A stretch of DNA of 64,000 nucleotides. Source: Scybalousia_A sp045221575 (lineage in GTDB: Bacteria > Bacteroidota > Bacteroidia > Bacteroidales > P3). The notes below the pieces were generated by a model. The model was not told the origin of the DNA, did not search any database, and was given only the letters and a program-made list of their open reading frames with translations. The stretch covers positions 38,704 to 102,703 of the forward strand of contig JBGUWU010000013.1 in NCBI GenBank assembly GCA_045221575.1, written 5' to 3'. The translations under genes were made by a program, and so were the position numbers. The stretch's first letter is position 1; each line of letters begins with the position of its first letter. This document shows positions 9,574 to 17,134 of this stretch, piece by piece.

Positions 9574-9912
9574 ATGGCTGGATTTAATCGTTACTATTAT
9601 TTGGAAGGAATCAAAAGAGGCAAACCTCAAGCTAACGAAATACCATTAAAAGACTTCTTAAAGGTATTCTTCAAGCACTGTCATATAGACTACAACCCTT
9701 ATGAGCAAGATATTAAAGCTCAATGGGAAAAGGTTACGGGCAAACTTGTTAAGCAATATACCAAGGATTTGTATTTAAATAAAGGTATTCTATATGTAAA
9801 ACTTTCTTCTCCTGTTGCCAAATCAGAATTATTGATGGTTAAAGACGCTGTAAAGAATAAAATAAACCGAGATTTAGGTAAAGAAGTACTAAATGATATA
9901 ATGTTAATCTAA
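9574..9912 (+). CDS. DUF721 (DciA-like) domain protein
   Basis: 112 aa. The sequence IKAQWEKVTGKLVKQYTKDLYLNKGILYVKLSSPVAKSELLMVKDAV is the DUF721 core (W-x-x-V-x-G, then a basic strand and L-x-x-S-x-x-x-x-E-L). Family members related to DciA help load the replicative helicase DnaB in bacteria lacking DnaC. The first 35 residues are a short basic extension. Placement after recF fits a DNA-replication role. The start is preceded directly by the AT tail of repeat A, so any promoter would have to lie in or before the repeat. Confidence 0.85.
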   Translation: MAGFNRYYYLEGIKRGKPQANEIPLKDFLKVFFKHCHIDYNPYEQDIKAQWEKVTGKLVKQYTKDLYLNKGILYVKLSSPVAKSELLMVKDAVKNKINRDLGKEVLNDIMLI

Positions 9913-9937
9913 TTAAAACATAAACAAACACTAAATT

Positions 9938-11185
9938 ATGCAAACAACAACTAATTTTATAATAGAATTTTGGGCAACAATATGTTCAATGTCCCCATAT
10001 TTGTTATTAGGATTTTTTATTGCTGGAATATTACACGTAATTGTACCTAAAAATTTTTATCATAAATATCTTGCAAAGAACAATTTTTCCTCTGTTATTT
10101 TCGCTGCTTTATTGGGTATTCCTCTTCCTTTATGTTCATGTGGTGTTATACCGACTGCGATAGGCTTAAAAAACGAAAAAGCCTCAAAAGGTGCAGTCGC
10201 ATCTTTTCTTATTGCAACTCCACAAACAGGAATTGATTCTATTCTCGCTACATTTTCTTTAATGGGCTTAGGTTTCGCTATCGTAAGACCTGTTGCTGCA
10301 TTAATTACTGGTATTTGTGGTGGATTATTAGTAAATATTTGGGTAAAAGAAAATATAGATTCAAACACTGTTTCTTGCAAAATAGAAAAAAAACACAATA
10401 AATTATTGGCAATATTACATTATGCTTTTATAGAAATGCTCCAAAACATTGGGATTAGACTTTTAGTAGGTTTAATTCTTGCAGCTCTTATCAATATATT
10501 TATTCCTGATGAATTCTTTTTAAAGTTTTCCGATTATACTTTTTTGCAAATGCTAATCATACTTGCCATTGCTATTCCCATGTATGTATGTTCCACAGGT
10601 AGTATTCCAATTGCTGCCTCTCTAATTCTTAAAGGTCTATCTCCAGGTGCTGCTCTTGTAATGCTAATGGCTGGCCCTGCTGTTAATCTTGCTTCTATTC
10701 TTGTGGTAAAAAAAACAATGGGAAAACGTTTTACTTGGATATATATTCTAAGTATTGTTGGTGGTGCTATGTTATTTGGATTTTTGATTAATATGTTTCA
10801 AAACTTTTTTGTAGATAATATCAACTGTGTATCAACTTCTAATTGCTGTACTAATAAAATGGAACATATTCCTTTGTTTAAAACTATTTGTGCTATAATA
10901 TTTAGCACATTACTTATAAATACATTAATTATGAAGTTATTTAATAGATTTAAGAAAACAGAACTAAACTCCGATGAGACAATCTACAAAGTTGAAGGTA
11001 TGAGTTGTTCTCATTGTAAGATGTCTGTAGAAAAAGCCGTTTTAAGTCTTAAGAATATTGAATATGCAGAGGCAGATATTAACAAAAAGATTCTAAAAGT
11101 CAAAGGCAATGCTAAAGAAAGCGATATAAAACAAAAAGTTGAAGATGCTGGATTTATTTTCAAAGGAATTGTAAAAGAATCCTAA
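9938..11185 (+). CDS. Permease (SO_0444-like Cu/Zn efflux family) with C-terminal HMA domain
   Basis: 415 aa. The N-terminal about 300 residues form a DUF318/ArsP-like permease with around eight to ten membrane segments and two pseudo-repeats: IPLPLCSCGVIPTA (C66, C68) and IPMYVCSTGSIPIAASLI. A Cys-rich cytoplasmic or periplasmic stretch (NCVSTSNCCTNK, around residue 295) follows, then a last membrane helix. The tail is a heavy-metal-associated domain with GMSCSHC (C357, C360). The architecture matches the SO_0444 Cu/Zn efflux transporters. The direct metal is inferred, not shown. It lies 25 nt after the DUF721 gene and could be co-transcribed with it. Confidence 0.85.
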   Translation: MQTTTNFIIEFWATICSMSPYLLLGFFIAGILHVIVPKNFYHKYLAKNNFSSVIFAALLGIPLPLCSCGVIPTAIGLKNEKASKGAVASFLIATPQTGIDSILATFSLMGLGFAIVRPVAALITGICGGLLVNIWVKENIDSNTVSCKIEKKHNKLLAILHYAFIEMLQNIGIRLLVGLILAALINIFIPDEFFLKFSDYTFLQMLIILAIAIPMYVCSTGSIPIAASLILKGLSPGAALVMLMAGPAVNLASILVVKKTMGKRFTWIYILSIVGGAMLFGFLINMFQNFFVDNINCVSTSNCCTNKMEHIPLFKTICAIIFSTLLINTLIMKLFNRFKKTELNSDETIYKVEGMSCSHCKMSVEKAVLSLKNIEYAEADINKKILKVKGNAKESDIKQKVEDAGFIFKGIVKES

Positions 11186-11302
11186 TTTGATATAAACAAG
11201 AAAAAAGATTATAGAATTCTGGCATCTTGATTTAATAACAAGCTTTTCTACAAAAAAATTAGCAATCTAAATCATTATTTTGACGATTTTTTATTGCTAA
11301 CC

Positions 11303-11417
11303 TCAATTTCTAATTACTTGCAGTAATTTGGCTGTCTTCTTTGAAGCCACCCCAATTTTTCACAGTAATTTGGCCGTCTTCTTTGAAGCCACCCCAATTT
11401 CTAATTTTTAATTAAAA
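11303..11417 (+). repeat. WGGF repeat element, copy B (two 42-bp cores plus tail)
   Basis: Cores start at 11325 and 11367, exactly 42 bp apart (AATTTGGCTGTCTTC and AATTTGGCCGTCTTC), each ending in GCCACCCCAATT. The AT tail (TCTAATTTTTAATTAAAAT) runs into the radA 3' end and contains its stop codon (11401-11403). The minus-strand frame reads NWGGFKEDGQITVKNWGGF, open throughout. Confidence 0.9.
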
Positions 11418-12762
11418 TTTCTATCAATTCCGATATGTTTGCTAAATATATAAGTTTAATTTTCGCACTTGAAGAAATTACATCTTTATTGTATTTGCTA
11501 ATATATATCTTATTAAAACCTAAATTTTCAGCCTCTTTTATTCTTCTATCTATATAAGGAATAGGTCTTACTTCTCCAGAAAGTCCTATCTCTGCAGAAA
11601 AACAAGACTTCTTATCTATGCAAACATCTTGATGGGAAGAGATTATTGAAGATACAACAGACAAATCTATTGCAGGATCATTAACCTTTAAACCTCCTGC
11701 TATATTAAGAAATATATCCTTGTTGCTAACTTTAACTCCTGCTTTTTTCTCCAATACAGCCAACAACATATTCAATCTACGTATATCAAAACCATTAGAC
11801 ACTCTTTGTGGAGAAGCGTAATAAGAAGGCGAAACCAAGGCTTGTGTTTCTATTAAAAGAGTTCTTCTTCCCTCTGTAGTAGCGCTGATAGATATTCCGC
11901 TAAGATTTTCCTCTCTTTGAGTAGTAAGCACTGTTGAAGGATTTTCTATTGGCACTAAACCAAAGGAAGTCATTTCATATATACCTATCTCATCAGTAGA
12001 ACCAAAACGATTCTTTATTGAACGAATTATTCTATAGCCATTATTTTTATCTCCTTCAAACCGTAAAACTGTATCTACCATGTGCTCAAGTATCTTAGGA
12101 CCTGCAAGAGAACCTTCTTTGGTTATGTGTCCAACAAGTATTACAGGAACACCCGAAGCTTTAGCATAGTTAATGAGTTTGTCGGCACAAGAACGTATCT
12201 GTGTTATTGACCCTGCAAAACTTTCATTATCATAACTTGTAAGCGTTTGAATAGAATCAACAATAAGAAGTGAAGGAGATGTGTTTTGTGCTATTTCTAT
12301 TATATTTTCAACCTTTGTCTCACTAAGCAGAAGACAAGTTTCTGAACTTTTATTCATTCTTACTTGTCTTAACTTAATCTGCTCGGGCGACTCTTCACCT
12401 GAAACATAAAGAATAGTTAGACCCTTAAGGCTTAGTACTGTCTGCAAAAGAAGAGTGCTCTTTCCTATTCCAGGTTCTCCTCCAATAAGTACAACACTTC
12501 CTTGCACCAAACCTCCACCTAATACTCTATTAAGTTCATTATCTAAAAGATCTATCCTAATTTCTCGTTTATATTCTACTTTATTAATAGGTATAGGCAA
12601 ATTTTTTATAGAAGATTTTTTAAAAGAAGAACTTGAAACAGAGTTTGTCTGCAATACTTCCTCAAAAGTTCCCCACTTCTCGCACTCAGGACACTTTCCT
12701 AAGTAAGAAGAGGACTGATAACCACAATTATTACATATATATACTTTCTTATCTTTTGCCAT
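11401..12762 (-). CDS. radA: DNA repair protein RadA
   Basis: 453 aa branch-migration ATPase of recombination. It has an N-terminal zinc finger (C10, C13, C24, C27), a RecA-like core with Walker A GGEPGIGKS (94-102), the RadA-specific KNRFGSTDEIG motif, and a C-terminal Lon-like domain (GLSGEVRPI...IDRRIKEAENLGF). Its stop codon TAG lies inside the tail of repeat copy B, and the last residues (ILIKN) are encoded by tail-like AT sequence. A second, inverted copy (C) lies just upstream of its start, so radA is bracketed by the two. Confidence 0.97.
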   Translation of the reverse strand: MAKDKKVYICNNCGYQSSSYLGKCPECEKWGTFEEVLQTNSVSSSSFKKSSIKNLPIPINKVEYKREIRIDLLDNELNRVLGGGLVQGSVVLIGGEPGIGKSTLLLQTVLSLKGLTILYVSGEESPEQIKLRQVRMNKSSETCLLLSETKVENIIEIAQNTSPSLLIVDSIQTLTSYDNESFAGSITQIRSCADKLINYAKASGVPVILVGHITKEGSLAGPKILEHMVDTVLRFEGDKNNGYRIIRSIKNRFGSTDEIGIYEMTSFGLVPIENPSTVLTTQREENLSGISISATTEGRRTLLIETQALVSPSYYASPQRVSNGFDIRRLNMLLAVLEKKAGVKVSNKDIFLNIAGGLKVNDPAIDLSVVSSIISSHQDVCIDKKSCFSAEIGLSGEVRPIPYIDRRIKEAENLGFNKIYISKYNKDVISSSAKIKLIYLANISELIEILIKN

Positions 12763-12773
12763 ATTACTAAGTT

Positions 12774-12890
12774 TAATTAGAAATTAGTAATTAGAAATTA
12801 GTAATTGGGGTGGCTTCGAAGAAGATAGCCAAATTGCTGCAAGTGGCTTCGAAGAAGACAGCCAAATTGCTGCAAGCAATTACGGATTAA
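12774..12890 (-). repeat. WGGF repeat element, copy C (two 33-bp cores plus tail, inverted)
   Basis: Reading on the plus strand, an AT tail (ATTAGAAATTAGTA) is followed by AATTGGG and two cores beginning GTGGCTTCGAAGAAG at 12810 and 12843, exactly 33 bp apart. The plus-strand frame is open and reads NWGGFEEDSQIAASGFEED. Orientation is opposite to copies A, B, D and E. The tail faces the radA start codon 12 nt away. Confidence 0.9.
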
Positions 12891-12954
12891 CTATTATATC
12901 TTTATTGCTATGCATTATCACCAGCGGAAGCTCTCCGCAATTACTAATTTAAAA

Positions 12955-14400
12955 TTAACTTGGTTTTATATTTACTTTATACTTTTTTTCTTGAGGTTGA
13001 GAACGTTTGTTACCATCTTTACCATATTTTTTATGATAAGGACCAACAGGTAAATCTAAAAGAACATACTTTTGCATTTGTTCAAATAAGCCTAAATACA
13101 AAGAAGTTTCAGCATCTTTTATAAGTTTATCATTATTCTTTGTTTTTGTAGGCATTGGAGTATCATAATTAAAATCTGCATGACGAGTAAAGAGAGTATC
13201 ACCTGTAGTAGTTGAGATAAAATCATAATGAGCTACGACATTGATATTAGTACTCCACCATGGTTTTTCAAATCTGTATATTGTCAACAAAAGAACCATA
13301 TCTGCATTATATCTTTCTTTACATTCTTTTATCCGTTCTAAATTAGTGCTTTTAGTTGTGAGAAGACTATCTTTTTTTATCTCGCTCATAAAAGCAAGAG
13401 GAGAAATAACATAGTAACCTTTTGAAGTTAATTCTTTCACACATGAAGTATATGCCATCTCACTTGCTGGATTATCTCCAGAACGATTCCATGGATAAAA
13501 CACCACAACAGTCTTTGGCTTTTCCTTATAAAGTTTTTCGTATGCAGTACTTCTTGGCACTTTCTTAGGAAACATTTTTCTATATGTACGTTTAAAGAAA
13601 TTACCCTCTTGTTTTTCATCTTTAGAAGATAGTATTCGCTTCTTCTCCTCATCTGTCAAAGCTACTAAATCTTCATCAGTATAATTATTAATATCAAACT
13701 CTTTTTTTGCTATCTCTCTTTGATTTTCTTTTTCCTTAACCTCGTTTTCAGAATGTTTCATACGATAAACTATCTGATCCATAGTACTAAGGCTTTCAAA
13801 CTCTTTCTTTTCTTGTTCCTCTTTCTGTTTTTTCTCCTCTTCTATCTTCTCTAACTTTTTAATAAGCTCTTCTCTCTTCTTTTCTTCTTCATTCTCTGCT
13901 ATAGATTCAGACTCCTGAAGTTGCTTTGCCAAGAGTTCTTGTTGTTTTTCTTGCTCTTTGAGTTGTTTTTCTTGTTGTTTATCTAATTCTTTTTGAATCC
14001 TCTCTTTCTCCTTTTCCTCTTGCTCTTGAAGTTTCTGAGAAGATAGTAGTGTTTCTTTTTCTTTTCTTCTTTCCTCCTTTATCCTTTGACGCTCAGATTT
14101 AGCAGAGTTCTTTATTAACTTGTCTTGTTCTTTCTCTTTCTTCTTTTTTTCTTTTTCTTCTGCTTTTTTCTTTTTTTCGTATTCTTGATTTGCTCGTTTT
14201 TGTTCTTTGATTTGTTCCTTACGCTTTTTTTCTAACTCCTTGGTTCTCTGTTTTTGTTTATCTTTTTCTGAGATAGTTTTCTCTGTCTTAGAAGTAGTTT
14301 CTAAGACATTAGTATCCTTCGTTGTTTTTTTGAATATGCTACAAGAAGACATCAATAAAACAATAAACGATATACTAATCAATAATTTTAATTTTTTCAT
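12955..14400 (-). CDS. DUF799 (GNA1162-like) lipoprotein with long charged coiled coil
   Basis: 481 aa. The signal peptide ends in the lipobox LMSSC (Cys at about residue 20), so it is a lipoprotein. Residues of about 30-250 are extremely rich in K, E and Q (runs such as EKEKKKKEKEQ) and should form a long coiled coil. The C-terminal 200 residues match DUF799: VVFYPWNRSGDNPASEMAYTSC..LTSKGYYVISPLAFM and NADMVLLLTIYRFEKPWWS. DUF799 lipoproteins usually sit beside a DUF4810 lipoprotein and a CsgG-like outer-membrane protein. The DUF4810 partner is next to it here; no CsgG-like gene is in the window. The extended coiled coil is unusual for a family normally of about 220 aa. Confidence 0.8.
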   Translation of the reverse strand: MKKLKLLISISFIVLLMSSCSIFKKTTKDTNVLETTSKTEKTISEKDKQKQRTKELEKKRKEQIKEQKRANQEYEKKKKAEEKEKKKKEKEQDKLIKNSAKSERQRIKEERRKEKETLLSSQKLQEQEEKEKERIQKELDKQQEKQLKEQEKQQELLAKQLQESESIAENEEEKKREELIKKLEKIEEEKKQKEEQEKKEFESLSTMDQIVYRMKHSENEVKEKENQREIAKKEFDINNYTDEDLVALTDEEKKRILSSKDEKQEGNFFKRTYRKMFPKKVPRSTAYEKLYKEKPKTVVVFYPWNRSGDNPASEMAYTSCVKELTSKGYYVISPLAFMSEIKKDSLLTTKSTNLERIKECKERYNADMVLLLTIYRFEKPWWSTNINVVAHYDFISTTTGDTLFTRHADFNYDTPMPTKTKNNDKLIKDAETSLYLGLFEQMQKYVLLDLPVGPYHKKYGKDGNKRSQPQEKKYKVNIKPS

Positions 14401-14444
14401 CTCTAATTTATTACAATAATTAAACTATCTTATTTTAAAGCGCA

Positions 14445-14575
14445 GCAATTACTTATAGTAATTTGGCTACCTTCTGTAAAGCCACCTCAATTTCTTAAAG
14501 CAATTTGGCCGTCTTCTTTGAAGCCACCCCAATTTCTAATTTCTCATTTCTAATTTCTAATTACTAATTATTAAT
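14445..14575 (+). repeat. WGGF repeat element, copy D (two 42-bp cores plus tail)
   Basis: Cores start at 14460 and 14502, exactly 42 bp apart. The first is the most diverged (AATTTGGCTACCTTCTGTAAAG) and is the only one where the peptide frame is broken (TGG to TGA). The tail (TCTAATTTCTCATTTCTAATT) ends at the stop codon of the DUF4810 gene. Confidence 0.88.
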
Positions 14576-14942
14576 TCCCTGCAAGTTCTTGTCTCAATTT
14601 GACAATATAAGTCTGACTTTCTGGATACAACTCTATCTCTCTTTGAAACCAGAAATTAGAACCCGCAGTATCTCCTTGTTGATAAAGAATATAAGCATAA
14701 TCAGCACAAGCTCCAGGTGGAACTCTTTGTGTTGTAATGTTGGATTTCTTCTTCTTCAATTCTTTTTCGCCAACTATAGATTGATAACTTTTTTGTATGT
14801 TTTTAATATCTTTTTGATTTTCTATAGTAATGAAACTATACACTGCATCATCATAATCTTTATAATCATACAATGTCTTTGTACAAGAAGAAAAAAAACA
14901 AAACAATAACAATATACTAATCAGCAATTTTAAATTTCTCAT
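14571..14942 (-). CDS. DUF4810 family lipoprotein
   Basis: 123 aa. The signal peptide ends in the lipobox FFSSC (Cys about residue 20). The mature part matches DUF4810: LYDYKDYDDAVYSF near the N-terminus, then PPGACADYAYILYQQGDTAGSNFWFQREIELYPES, a TPR-like helix pair. It is the expected partner of the adjacent DUF799 lipoprotein. The start codon lies 2 nt after the mscS stop, so it is probably translated from the same mRNA. The first 45 nt of this gene closely resemble those of the DUF799 gene (MRNLKLLISI versus MKKLKLLISI). Confidence 0.82.
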   Translation of the reverse strand: MRNLKLLISILLLFCFFSSCTKTLYDYKDYDDAVYSFITIENQKDIKNIQKSYQSIVGEKELKKKKSNITTQRVPPGACADYAYILYQQGDTAGSNFWFQREIELYPESQTYIVKLRQELAGN

Positions 14943-14944
14943 TT

Positions 14945-15793
14945 CTAATTATTGATTAAATCTACTCTTGTGTATGGTGCAGGAATATTATTCTCTCTTA
15001 AATAGTTGTATATTTCTCTATTCAGATAATCGTTTACTGGCCAATAATCTGGAGTTTGACACCAAACCCTTACATCTAAACTTACAGAACCATTGTTTAT
15101 TATTGTTACTAGATCGTATGCAGGTTCTTTAAGTATCTTTTCATTCTTTTCTATTATCGCTCTTATTCCTTCTTTCACCTTTTCTACATCTGTACCTAAA
15201 GCCATTACAGGACTAATTGTCATTCTTCTTTGTCCCATTGCTGAATAGTTAGTAATATTACCTGAAGAAAGAGTTCCATTTGGAAGAGTTACAACTTTGT
15301 TATCTACTGTATTTATCACAGTAGAAAATATTTTAATACTCTTTACTGTTCCCTCAAAGCCTTGTGTAGAAATATAATCTTCTAATTTAAAAGGTCTAAA
15401 AACAAGGATAAGAATACCACCGGCAAAGTTTTGTATTGTACCACTAAGAGCCATACCTACAGCCAAACCAGCCGCTCCTAATAATGCAATAAATGAAGTC
15501 ATAGGAATACCAAGATAACCTATTATAGAGATAATCAAAAGTATTTTTAATCCTATGCTTATTATTGAAAGAATAACTGGGCGAAGTGTAGCATCAAGAT
15601 TGTTCTTATCAAAAGTTTTCTTCACTCTCTTTTTAAGAAACTTAATAAGTTTAAAACCTACCCACAATACTATAACAGCAATCAAAATTTTTTGTATTGC
15701 GCTTAAACCATTTTGTGTACACCACTGAATAATACTATTAATTATATCAAAAGGTGCATTCTCTGTTTTTACTGTTGTTGATAATAATAACAT
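14945..15793 (-). CDS. MscS-like small-conductance mechanosensitive channel
   Basis: 282 aa. Three membrane helices are visible at about 32-52, 73-93 and 98-125. The third is the pore helix (LLGAAGLAVGMALSGTIQNFAGGILILVFRPF) followed by the beta domain GFEGTVKSIKIFSTVINTVDNKVVTLPNGTLSSGNITNYS. It releases solutes under hypo-osmotic shock. It lies downstream of hflX with repeat E between, and its TAG stop sits in an AATTAG word like the repeat tail. Confidence 0.93.
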   Translation of the reverse strand: MLLLSTTVKTENAPFDIINSIIQWCTQNGLSAIQKILIAVIVLWVGFKLIKFLKKRVKKTFDKNNLDATLRPVILSIISIGLKILLIISIIGYLGIPMTSFIALLGAAGLAVGMALSGTIQNFAGGILILVFRPFKLEDYISTQGFEGTVKSIKIFSTVINTVDNKVVTLPNGTLSSGNITNYSAMGQRRMTISPVMALGTDVEKVKEGIRAIIEKNEKILKEPAYDLVTIINNGSVSLDVRVWCQTPDYWPVNDYLNREIYNYLRENNIPAPYTRVDLINN

Positions 15794-15799
15794 AATTTT

Positions 15800-15947
15800 T
15801 ATTTTTTAATTATTAATTTTTTACAATAATTTGCCAACCTTCTTTGAAGTCACCCCAATTTCTTAAAGCAATTTGGCTGTCTTCTTCTAAGCCACCCCAA
15901 TTATTCATTACTAATTTCTAATTTCTAATTACTAATTTCTAATTATC
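15800..15947 (+). repeat. WGGF repeat element, copy E (two 42-bp cores plus tail)
   Basis: Cores start at 15828 and 15870, exactly 42 bp apart, each ending in CACCCCAATT. The AT tail of 7-bp units (ACTAATT, TCTAATT) runs into the hflX 3' end and supplies its TAG stop (15939-15941). The minus-strand frame is open: NWGGLEEDSQIALRNWGDF. Confidence 0.9.
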
Positions 15948-17132
15948 ATAAGTATCATACAAAAAGTTATTGTATGGATATATTTTTGCATGTATTGTCT
16001 TTATTGTATCATACATTACCGTTTTTAATTCCTCTATATTCTCTTTGTTTTTTGCAGATATAAACACTGCTTTATTTTCTTCACACTTTGCCATCCAAGT
16101 TTGTTTGAGTTCAGCCAGTGAAAAATTGATTTTCTCCTTAGGAGTTAAATCATCTTCATCTTTTTTTATGTATGTATAATTATCTATCTTATTAAAGACA
16201 ATAATCATCGGCTTATCTATAGCATCTATTTCTTGTAAAGTATTATTAACTACAGTTATATGATTTTCAAAATCAGGATGAGATATATCTACTACATGTA
16301 TTAACAAATCACTTTCTCTAACCTCATCTAAAGTACTTTTAAAACTTTCTTTAAGTGTATCTGGAAGTTTTCTAATAAAACCTACTGTGTCTGTCAAAAG
16401 AAAAGGTAGATTCTCTATCACAACTTTACGAATAGTAGTATCTAATGTTGCAAAGAGTTTATTTTCTGCAAAGACCTCACTTTTAGCAAGCATATTCATC
16501 ATTGTTGATTTACCAACATTGGTATAACCTACTAAAGCCACCCTTACAAGACTTTCCCTATTCTTTCTTTGAAGGGTCTTCTGTTTATCTAATTTAACAA
16601 GTTTATCTTTTAGTATAGCAATCTTAGAAAGCAATATTCTGCGGTCTGTTTCAATCTGTGTTTCTCCAGGACCACGCATATTTAAACCTCCTTTTTGTCT
16701 ATCAAGGTGAGTCCACAAACGGGTAAGTCTTGGAAGCATATATTTATACTCAGCTAATGCAACTTGTGTCTTAGCATGAGCAGTCCTTGCACGTTTAGCA
16801 AAAATATTTAATATAACTTGTGTTCTATCCAAAACATTACAGTTTAAAATTCTTTCTATATTTCTTAATTGAGAAGGAGAAAGTTCATCATCAAACACCA
16901 CCCATTCTATTTCTTGTTCTTTTGTAAAATCTCTCACTTCTTCAAGCTTTCCAGAACCAACATAAGTGCGAGTGTCTATCATTGGCAAGCGTTGCGAGAA
17001 CACTTTAACAGCTTGTGCATCCAAAGTTTCCACTAAAAAAGCCAGCTCATCAAAGTATTCTTTTAGATTATCATCGCTTATGTAAGGAGTTTGCACACCT
17101 ACTAACACACATTTATCTCTTTCTTCTGTCAT
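15939..17132 (-). CDS. hflX: GTPase HflX
   Basis: 397 aa ribosome-associated GTPase that splits stalled 70S ribosomes. The N-terminal HflX domain (LVGVQTPYISDD..EYFDELAFLVETLDA, then TYVGSGKLEEV) is followed by the glycine-rich linker QKGGLNMRGPGETQIETDRR (about 147-166) and the G domain with P-loop GYTNVGKST (202-210), DTVGFIRKLP (G3) and NKID (G4). It begins 2 nt after the nadK stop, so sufD-nadK-hflX form one operon. Its stop codon is provided by the tail of repeat E. Confidence 0.97.
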   Translation of the reverse strand: MTEERDKCVLVGVQTPYISDDNLKEYFDELAFLVETLDAQAVKVFSQRLPMIDTRTYVGSGKLEEVRDFTKEQEIEWVVFDDELSPSQLRNIERILNCNVLDRTQVILNIFAKRARTAHAKTQVALAEYKYMLPRLTRLWTHLDRQKGGLNMRGPGETQIETDRRILLSKIAILKDKLVKLDKQKTLQRKNRESLVRVALVGYTNVGKSTMMNMLAKSEVFAENKLFATLDTTIRKVVIENLPFLLTDTVGFIRKLPDTLKESFKSTLDEVRESDLLIHVVDISHPDFENHITVVNNTLQEIDAIDKPMIIVFNKIDNYTYIKKDEDDLTPKEKINFSLAELKQTWMAKCEENKAVFISAKNKENIEELKTVMYDTIKTIHAKIYPYNNFLYDTYDN

Positions 17133-17134
17133 AA

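Noticed and set aside
11303..15947. Rho-independent terminators in the WGGF elements
   Set aside because: The cores do not fold into a strong GC stem followed by a T-run; the AT tails are 7-bp repeats, not hairpins.
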